Below, piece after piece: positions 5,449 to 10,382 of a stretch of 10,382 nt of DNA; the first letter of the stretch is position 1, and each line of letters starts with the position of its first letter. The position numbers were made by a program, and so were the translations under genes. The notes under the pieces were generated by a model. The model made no database searches, was not told the origin of the DNA, and saw only the letters and a program-made list of their open reading frames with translations. Where the stretch lies: contig JADFDL010000029.1 in the NCBI GenBank assembly GCA_018262875.1, forward strand, positions 1 through 10,382. Reading direction: 5' to 3'. The DNA comes from Rhodocyclaceae bacterium (lineage in GTDB: Bacteria; Pseudomonadota; Gammaproteobacteria; Burkholderiales; Rhodocyclaceae).

Positions 5449-7129
5449 AGGCCGACGTTTTCGAACTGCCTTTCGCAATCTGCCGCGACACCGCAATCAG
5501 CGGCAGAACACCGACGGCGACAATCGTCAGCGCCGCCGTCGAAGCCTCCGCCAGCCGCTCATCCGACGCCAGCGTGTAGGCCTGCGTCGCCAGGGTATCG
5601 AAGTTGAAGGGGCGCATCACCAGCGTCGCCGGCAGTTCCTTCATCACATCGACGAACACCAGCAAACCCGCCGTCAGCAGGCTGCCGCGCAGCAGCGGCA
5701 AGTGCACGCGAAAAAGCGTCGCTCCCTGCCCCAGCCCGAGCGAGCGGGATGCGTCGTCCATGCTCGACGTGATCTTGCCCAGGCTCGCCTCGACCGCCTG
5801 CAAGGCGATGGCGAGAAAGCGTGCGAGATAGGCATACACCAGCGCGGCGATGCCGCCGGTGAGCAGCAGCCCGGGATTGGCGCCCGACCAGGAGGCGATC
5901 CACCCTGCCAGCCAGTTGTCCAGCCGCGTCACCGGAATCAGCACGCCGACGGCGATCACCGAGCCCGGCACGGCATAGCCCAGCCCGACGATGCGGTTCA
6001 TCATCCCCCGCCAGCGCGAACGGGAAAGGCGCGCGGCGTAGGCAAGCAGCAGGGCAAAACCCACCGCCAGCAGCGCGGTCAGCGCCGCCAGCGTGAAGCT
6101 GTTGCCGGCCAACTGAGCGAAGCGCGCACCGAACTGGGCATCGCCCTCGCTCAACGCCATGTTCAGCAGGAGGCCCGCAGGCAGGAGAAAACCCAGCAGC
6201 AGCGGCACGGCACAGGCGAAAAGCGCGCCGGCCGCCGCAAGGCCGGACAGCCGGCGTCCGGGATGCGGCCGGTTGCGCCCGGTGGTGTTGTGGAAGCGCG
6301 CCCGGCCGCGGCTCGTGCGTTCGAGCAGCAGCACCAGCACAACGAAGCCGAGCAGCGCGGCGGAAAGCTGGGCGGCGGCAGCACGATCGCCCAGCGAAAA
6401 CCAGGCGCGATAGATGCCGGTGGTAAAAGTCTGCACGGAGAAATAAGCCACCGTGCCGTAATCGGCCAGCGTCTCCATCAAGGCCAGGGTCGCGCCCGCC
6501 GCAATCGCCGGCCGCGCCAGCGGCAGCGAGATACGGAAGAAGCTGCCCCAGGCGCCCAGGCCGAGCGAACGGCCGACTTCCAGCATGCCGCTCGCCCGCT
6601 CCAGGAAAGCCGTGCGTGCCAGGAGATAGACGTAGGGATACAGGACGAAGATGAACATGGCGATGGCGCCGCCGAGCGTGCGCACATCGGGGAACCAGTA
6701 ATCCTCCCTCTGCCAACCGAAGCTCTCGCGCAGTCCGCTCTGCACCGGGCCGACGAACTGCAGCAGGTCGGTGTAGGTGTAGGCCATGACATAGGCCGGC
6801 ACGGCCAGCGGCAGCACCAGCGTCCACGCAAAGACGCGCCGGCCGGGAAAGTCGTGCATGGTGACCAGCCATGCGGTGGAAACACCGACCACGATCACGC
6901 CGCAGCCGACGCCGAGGCACAACCAAAGGGTATTGAGGACGTATTCGGGCAAAACGGTGGCCACCAGATGCGACCAAGTGTCGCCAGTGCCACCGGCAAA
7001 CAGGTTGGCCCAAACGCTGACGATGGGCGCCGCCGTCAGAACGGCAATGACGAGCGCCGCCAGGGCGAGTGCGCTCAAGCCGCGGAAAACCGGACTGGAA
7101 GGCAATGAGGCTGTCGTGGCGATCTGCAT
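5444..7129 (-). CDS. fbpB: Ferric iron ABC importer permease, two fused transmembrane domains
   Basis: A 561-aa inner-membrane protein with two homologous permease halves and about 12 hydrophobic segments, the usual form and length for FbpB/SfuB. The first helix is near residues 16-40. The ATPase-contact (EAA) loops are recognisable in each half: about 184-208 (EVGRSLGLGAWGSFFRISLPLARP) is summarised by RSLGLGAWG, and about 459-485 by RSLGLGQGATLFRVHLP. The second loop has DDA in place of EAA. Family motifs LADYGTVAYF (221-230) and MKELPATLVMRPFNFDTLA (506-524 region) are present. The ATG at 7129 was preferred over one at 7162 because 7162 lies inside the Fur-like box and adds a poor extension; neither has a clear ribosome-binding site. 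It is divergent from the ATPase gene and convergent with the small gene. Import would need FbpA and FbpC encoded on the other strand. Confidence 0.92.
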   Translation of the reverse strand: MQIATTASLPSSPVFRGLSALALAALVIAVLTAAPIVSVWANLFAGGTGDTWSHLVATVLPEYVLNTLWLCLGVGCGVIVVGVSTAWLVTMHDFPGRRVFAWTLVLPLAVPAYVMAYTYTDLLQFVGPVQSGLRESFGWQREDYWFPDVRTLGGAIAMFIFVLYPYVYLLARTAFLERASGMLEVGRSLGLGAWGSFFRISLPLARPAIAAGATLALMETLADYGTVAYFSVQTFTTGIYRAWFSLGDRAAAAQLSAALLGFVVLVLLLERTSRGRARFHNTTGRNRPHPGRRLSGLAAAGALFACAVPLLLGFLLPAGLLLNMALSEGDAQFGARFAQLAGNSFTLAALTALLAVGFALLLAYAARLSRSRWRGMMNRIVGLGYAVPGSVIAVGVLIPVTRLDNWLAGWIASWSGANPGLLLTGGIAALVYAYLARFLAIALQAVEASLGKITSSMDDASRSLGLGQGATLFRVHLPLLRGSLLTAGLLVFVDVMKELPATLVMRPFNFDTLATQAYTLASDERLAEASTAALTIVAVGVLPLIAVSRQIAKGSSKTSAC

Positions 7130-7159
7130 TGGGAGCGTGCGCCAGGCCGCTGCCTGAAG

Positions 7160-7178
7160 CATAATGAGAATTGTAATC
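7160..7178. promoter_or_regulatory. Fur-like box between divergent fbpB and fbpC
   Basis: Matches the 19-bp Fur consensus at 14 positions (CATAATGAGAATTGTAATC). It lies 30 bp upstream of the fbpB ATG (7129) and 12 bp upstream of the fbpC ATG (7191), so one site could control both directions. A -10-like TGTAAT (7172-7177) for fbpC lies inside it; -35 boxes are not evident on either strand. Its position also disfavours start codons at 7162 (minus) and 7164 (plus). Confidence 0.7.
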
Positions 7179-7190
7179 GATTGGCCATCC

Positions 7191-8255
7191 ATGTCCCTGC
7201 TCGAACTCAAGAACATTTCCCATGCCTACGGCGACCATGCCGTGGTGAGCGATCTTTCCTGCGCCCTGGAACAGGGCGCGATCGGCTGCCTGCTCGGTCC
7301 TTCCGGCTGCGGCAAGACGACGGTGCTGCGCGCCATTGCCGGCTTCGAGCGGATCAGCCGCGGGGAAATCCATCTCAATGGCAGAGTGGTCAGCAGCTCC
7401 GGCCTGCACTTGCCGCCGGAGCAGCGCCGCATCGGCATGGTGTTCCAAGACTACGCCCTGTTCCCCCACCTGAGCGTCGCCGACAACATCGCTTTCGGCC
7501 TGCGCGACACCGGCGACGCCGAGCGGCGCGCACGCGTTGGGGAGCTGCTCGTCACGGTGGGACTCTCCGGGGCCGACAGCAAATATCCGCACGAACTTTC
7601 CGGCGGCCAGCAGCAGCGCGTCGCGCTGGCCCGCGCCCTGGCGCCGAAGCCGCATCTGCTGCTGCTCGACGAGCCTTTCTCGAATCTCGACGTCGACCTG
7701 CGCGAGCGACTCTCGCTCGAGGTGCGCGACATCCTCAAGCAATCCGGCATCACCGCCATTCTCGTCACGCACGACCAGCACGAGGCCTTCGCCGTGGCCG
7801 ACGAGATCGGCATCATGCACGAGGGCCGCATCCAGCAGTGGGACACGCCGTACAACCTCTACCATCGCCCGGCCAATCGTTTTGTCGCGGATTTCGTCGG
7901 CCAGGGCGTGTTTCTTCAGGGCGACGTGCTCAATGCGCACGAGGTACGGATCGAGCTGGGCACCCTCGCCGGCAGCATCCCGACCGATTGCAGCGTCGGC
8001 TGCGCTGCCTGCGGCAAGGACTGCCGCGTCTCGGTACTGCTGCGTCCCGACGACGTGGTGCACGATGACGCGGCCGCCACCCAGGCGGAAGTCGTGGCAA
8101 AGGCCTTCCGGGGTGCGGAATTCCTCTATACCCTCAAGTTGCCGAGCGGCGTGCGCGTGCTCTCGCTGGTGCCCAGCCACCACAATCACGCCATCGGCGA
8201 GAAGATCGGCATCCGCCTCGACGTGGACCACGTGGTGGTGTTCCGAAACGCATGA
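7191..8255 (+). CDS. fbpC: Ferric iron ABC importer ATPase with a C-terminal four-cysteine cluster
   Basis: A 354-aa cytoplasmic ATPase that powers the ferric importer. Residues 1-240 are the nucleotide-binding domain: Walker [10 protein letters not shown] (36-44), Q-loop Q86, signature LSGGQQQR (136-143), Walker B LLLLDEP (156-162), D-loop SNLD (164-167), switch H194. Residues about 240-354 form the TOBE-like regulatory domain. It contains C267, C271, C274 and C278 spaced C-X3-C-X2-C-X3-C (bases 7989-8024), a cluster I do not know from this family and which could bind a metal or iron-sulfur centre. The ATG at 7191 starts [14 protein letters not shown], the usual N-terminus; an in-frame ATG at 7164 lies within the Fur-like box. 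No clear ribosome-binding site is visible. Its TGA overlaps the aat ATG (ATGA). ATPase identity is certain; ferric specificity rests on the neighbours and Fur boxes. Confidence 0.94.
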   Translation: MSLLELKNISHAYGDHAVVSDLSCALEQGAIGCLLGPSGCGKTTVLRAIAGFERISRGEIHLNGRVVSSSGLHLPPEQRRIGMVFQDYALFPHLSVADNIAFGLRDTGDAERRARVGELLVTVGLSGADSKYPHELSGGQQQRVALARALAPKPHLLLLDEPFSNLDVDLRERLSLEVRDILKQSGITAILVTHDQHEAFAVADEIGIMHEGRIQQWDTPYNLYHRPANRFVADFVGQGVFLQGDVLNAHEVRIELGTLAGSIPTDCSVGCAACGKDCRVSVLLRPDDVVHDDAAATQAEVVAKAFRGAEFLYTLKLPSGVRVLSLVPSHHNHAIGEKIGIRLDVDHVVVFRNA

Positions 8256-8962
8256 TCCCCTTGCTCGACGGTGCGGCGCCCTTCCCTCCGGTGGAAAGCG
8301 CGCTGCGCCGCCCCAACGGCCTGCTCTGTGCCGGCGGCGATCTGTCGCCGGAGCGCCTGCTGGAGGCCTACCGCCACGGCATCTTTCCCTGGTTTTCCGA
8401 AGGTGAACCCATCCTCTGGTGGAGCCCGGATCCGCGCATGGTGCTGTTCCCCGCAGAACTGAAAATCTCACGCTCGCTCGCCAGGACGTTGCGGCGCGGC
8501 CACTACGAAGTGCGCCTCGACACGGCCTTTCCTGCGGCGATCCGCGAATGCAGCCTGCCGCGACCGGGCCAGGACGGCACCTGGATTACTCCGGAGATGC
8601 AGCAGGCCTATGTCCGCCTGCACGAACTCGGCCACGCTCATTGCGTCGAAACCTGGATCGATGGCGAGCTTGCCGGCGGACTGTACGGCTTGGCGCTCGG
8701 ACGCGCCTTCTACGGCGAATCGATGTTCTCGCGCGTCACCGATGCCTCGAAAATCGCCCTCGCCCACTTGGCGCGTTATCTTGAATACCGGAGATTCGCC
8801 GTGATAGATTGCCAAGTGAAAACGGCGCATCTCGTCTCGCTTGGTGCGCGGGAAATCCGGCGGCGCGAACTGGTGCGCGGGCTGGAAACCTGGACAACGG
8901 AAGGCCAGGAGCTCGGCAAGTGGCCACGGGACGGCGCAATGAATCTGTTTGGCGTGAACTGA
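8252..8962 (+). CDS. aat: Leucyl/phenylalanyl-tRNA-protein transferase
   Basis: A 236-aa cytoplasmic aminoacyltransferase. It adds Leu or Phe from aminoacyl-tRNA to proteins with N-terminal Lys or Arg, marking them for ClpS/ClpAP degradation. Family motifs in order: [20 protein letters not shown] (11-30), [10 protein letters not shown] (42-51), [10 protein letters not shown] (56-65), [20 protein letters not shown] (109-128), [19 protein letters not shown] (142-160), then D186 and Q188 in [11 protein letters not shown], which align with catalytic positions known in the E. coli enzyme. Length is normal. The ATG overlaps the fbpC stop by 4 bp, pointing to translational coupling and shared transcription with the iron ATPase; bpt follows after 3 bp. 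Nothing suggests truncation or loss of activity. Confidence 0.96.
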   Translation: MIPLLDGAAPFPPVESALRRPNGLLCAGGDLSPERLLEAYRHGIFPWFSEGEPILWWSPDPRMVLFPAELKISRSLARTLRRGHYEVRLDTAFPAAIRECSLPRPGQDGTWITPEMQQAYVRLHELGHAHCVETWIDGELAGGLYGLALGRAFYGESMFSRVTDASKIALAHLARYLEYRRFAVIDCQVKTAHLVSLGAREIRRRELVRGLETWTTEGQELGKWPRDGAMNLFGVN

Positions 8963-8965
8963 CAC

Positions 8966-9709
8966 ATGAGCCTGCTCAAGGATCTGCCCTTTCCCCTGCT
9001 GCAGTTCTACGCCACCGCGCCCTACGCCTGTTCGTACCTGCCCGGCCGCATCGCCCGCTCGCAGGTGGCCACGCCCAGCCACCTGATCGACGCCCGCATC
9101 TACAGCGAACTGGTGCGCTCGGGCTTCCGCCGCAGCGGCATCTTCACCTACCGCCCCTATTGCGACGCCTGCCGGGCCTGCGTCCCCGTGCGCCTGCCGG
9201 TTGAACGCTTCGCGCCGAACCGCGCCCAGCGCCGCTCGGCCGCGCGCCACGACGGCTTCGTTGCCAGCGAACTGCCGCTGGCCTTCCGCGAGGAGCATTA
9301 CGAGCTCTACCAGCGCTACCAGGCCTCGCGTCACTCCGGCGGCGGGATGGACCAGGACAGCCGTGAGCAGTACGCTCACTTCCTGCTGCAAAGCCACGTC
9401 GACAGCCGCCTGGTCGAATTCCGCGAAGGCGATGCATTGCGCATGGTATGCATCGTCGACGTGCTCACCGACGGGCTTTCCTCCGTTTACACCTTCTTCG
9501 ACCCCGACGAGTCCGCCGCCAGCTACGGCACCTGGTGCATCCTCTGGCAGGTGACCCAATGCCAGAAGTTGGGACTGCCCTACCTCTACCTCGGCTACTG
9601 GATCGGCGAAAGCCGAAAGATGGCCTACAAGGCAAACTTCCGGCCCATCGAGGGACGCGTCGGCGGCGTCTGGCGCGAACTCGACGACGACGAGATGGCA
9701 AGGCGCTAA
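8966..9709 (+). CDS. bpt: Aspartate/glutamate leucyltransferase (Bpt)
   Basis: A 247-aa cytoplasmic transferase of the ATE/Bpt family. It adds Leu from Leu-tRNA to proteins with N-terminal Asp or Glu, creating a primary N-degron, and so complements Aat. The N-terminal ATE domain has [12 protein letters not shown] (20-31) and [15 protein letters not shown] (62-76) with C22, C66, C69 and C72. The C-terminal ATE domain has the GNAT-like core: [18 protein letters not shown] (115-132 region), [19 protein letters not shown], and [19 protein letters not shown]. The length matches Bpt rather than the larger eukaryotic ATE1. It starts 3 bp after the aat stop with only a weak ribosome-binding site, so coupling to aat is likely. 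The Cys positions resemble those of eukaryotic ATE1, where an iron-sulfur cluster has been reported; whether this Bpt binds one is not shown. Confidence 0.95.
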   Translation: MSLLKDLPFPLLQFYATAPYACSYLPGRIARSQVATPSHLIDARIYSELVRSGFRRSGIFTYRPYCDACRACVPVRLPVERFAPNRAQRRSAARHDGFVASELPLAFREEHYELYQRYQASRHSGGGMDQDSREQYAHFLLQSHVDSRLVEFREGDALRMVCIVDVLTDGLSSVYTFFDPDESAASYGTWCILWQVTQCQKLGLPYLYLGYWIGESRKMAYKANFRPIEGRVGGVWRELDDDEMARR

Positions 9710-9734
9710 GGCCCGGTCCCGCGGGGCATTCGGC

Positions 9735-9740
9735 TAGAAT
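9735..9740 (+). promoter_or_regulatory. Candidate -10 box of pyrD
   Basis: TAGAAT (one mismatch from TATAAT) lies 6 bases before the pyrD ATG, so initiation would fall at the start codon. No acceptable -35 hexamer is seen at the right distance. It is in the 37-bp gap after bpt; readthrough from bpt is an alternative source of pyrD mRNA. Confidence 0.35.
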
Positions 9741-9746
9741 GGCCGG

Positions 9747-10382
9747 ATGCTCTACGAATTCGCCCGCCCCTTCCTCTTCGCACTCGACGCCGAAACCGCC
9801 CACGACCTGACCCTTGCCGGCCTGCGCACCGCGCAGGCGCTGCACCTGCCCGTCGCCTGCGCCGCACCCGCGGGCCAGCCGGTACGCGTGATGGGACTGG
9901 AATTCCCCAACCGCATCGGCCTCGCCGCCGGCCTCGACAAAAACGGCGAATGCATCGAGGGACTCGCCGCGCTGGGCTTCGGCCACATCGAGATCGGCAC
10001 GGTGACGCCCCGGCCGCAGGCCGGCAATCCGAAACCGCGCCTGTTCCGCCTGCCGCTGCGGCAGGCCATCATCAATCGCATGGGCTTCAACAACCACGGC
10101 GTCGACGCCCTCGTCGCCAACGTCAAGCGTTCGGCCTACCAGGGCATTCTCGGCATCAATATCGGCAAGAACTTCGACACGCCGATCGAGCGCGCCGCCG
10201 ACGACTACCTCGTCTGCCTGCGCAAGGTGTATGCCTGCGCCAGCTACGTGACGGTGAACATCTCCTCGCCCAACACAAAGAACCTGCGCCAGTTGCAGGG
10301 CGAATCCGAACTGGACGGCCTGCTCGGCCCGCTCAAGCGCGAACAGGAGGCCCTCGCCCAGCAGCATGGCCGCCACGTCCCC
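9747..10382 (+). CDS. pyrD: Dihydroorotate dehydrogenase (quinone), class 2, 3' end outside the window
   Basis: The first 212 codons of a protein usually about 340 aa long; the frame is open to the last base. The enzyme oxidises dihydroorotate to orotate in pyrimidine synthesis, passing electrons from FMN to the membrane quinone pool. The start [20 protein letters not shown] is the short membrane-facing helix region that marks class 2 enzymes. It is followed by the FMN-barrel motifs [52 protein letters not shown] and [14 protein letters not shown]; the second Ser of NISSPNT corresponds to the catalytic base region of class 2 enzymes. The ATG at 9747 gives the normal N-terminus. No ribosome-binding site precedes it; the upstream TAGAAT suggests a very short or absent leader. 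It lies 37 bp after bpt. Confidence 0.96.
   Translation, partial: MLYEFARPFLFALDAETAHDLTLAGLRTAQALHLPVACAAPAGQPVRVMGLEFPNRIGLAAGLDKNGECIEGLAALGFGHIEIGTVTPRPQAGNPKPRLFRLPLRQAIINRMGFNNHGVDALVANVKRSAYQGILGINIGKNFDTPIERAADDYLVCLRKVYACASYVTVNISSPNTKNLRQLQGESELDGLLGPLKREQEALAQQHGRHVP

Noticed and set aside
5194..5496. 100-residue minus-strand open frame overlapping the small unknown gene and the end of fbpB
   Set aside because: It has no ribosome-binding site, overlaps the 3' end of fbpB in another frame, and is Arg/Pro-rich shadow sequence.
5702..7108. A 468-residue open frame on the plus strand opposite fbpB
   Set aside because: Its composition (Gln, Arg, His, Gly rich, no domains) is that of an antisense shadow; fbpB has clear membrane and EAA-loop features on the other strand.
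7989..8024. Radical SAM motif (C-X3-C-X2-C occurs in FbpC)
   Set aside because: The protein is plainly an ABC ATPase and lacks a radical SAM barrel; only the Cys spacing coincides.
5559..8471. A 970-residue open frame on the minus strand spanning fbpB, the intergenic gap and antisense to fbpC and aat
   Set aside because: It is out of frame with fbpB and antisense to fbpC; the product is low-complexity Arg/Ala/Gly-rich text typical of high-GC shadow frames, and it crosses the Fur-like box.
8468..9559. A 363-residue minus-strand open frame opposite aat and bpt
   Set aside because: It is antisense to two clear transferases, with shadow-type composition.
9465..10376. A 303-residue minus-strand open frame opposite bpt and pyrD
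   Set aside because: pyrD is open through the window edge with canonical motifs; this frame is antisense and without domains.
1..10382. CRISPR array, tRNA, rRNA, insertion sequence or prophage remnants
   Set aside because: No regularly spaced repeats, cloverleaf-like segments, terminal inverted repeats with transposase, or phage-type genes were seen on reading both strands.

Overview
This window is a high-GC chromosomal segment of ordinary bacterial housekeeping and iron-uptake genes. Protein content and codon use (strong G/C preference at third positions) suggest a betaproteobacterium, perhaps in or near Rhodocyclales or Burkholderiales. Supporting signs are a single-chain class I fumarase, an adjacent aat-bpt pair and a class 2 pyrD. 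No database search was possible, so the taxonomic call is inference. No rRNA, tRNA, CRISPR array, insertion sequence or phage gene was seen.

Left part (1-3335): the 3' two-thirds of a class I [4Fe-4S] fumarate hydratase (+) meets head-on, with overlapping stop codons, a minus-strand two-gene unit. That unit is an AcuI/YhdH-type NADPH-dependent acrylyl-CoA reductase (upstream) and a response regulator whose C-terminal GGDEF-like domain has lost its catalytic motif (downstream, 10 bp later). A 173-bp divergent region separates acuI from an exported NlpC/P60 hydrolase. It holds a perfect TATAAT for acuI. For the hydrolase it holds a near-consensus promoter that would start transcription at or next to the ATG, with a 12-bp perfect palindrome just upstream of the -35 box.

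Middle part (3852-8255): a ferric iron ABC importer in an unusual split layout. The periplasmic binding protein (+) has a Fur-like box upstream and an intrinsic terminator downstream. A small Trp-rich unknown gene (+) follows, then the two-domain permease on the minus strand, then the ATPase on the plus strand. Permease and ATPase are divergent around a second, stronger Fur-like box. The small gene and the permease converge on a perfect 10-bp-stem hairpin that contains both stop codons. The ATPase carries a four-cysteine cluster (C-X3-C-X2-C-X3-C) in its C-terminal regulatory region, the most intriguing single observation here.

Right part (8252-10382): aat overlaps the ATPase gene by ATGA and bpt follows after 3 bp, so the two bacterial N-degron transferases appear to be translated from the same transcript as the iron ATPase. 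The 5' part of pyrD (class 2 dihydroorotate dehydrogenase) then runs off the end of the window. Taken together, iron acquisition genes (probably Fur-repressed) sit beside N-terminal protein tagging, with central metabolism genes on both flanks.
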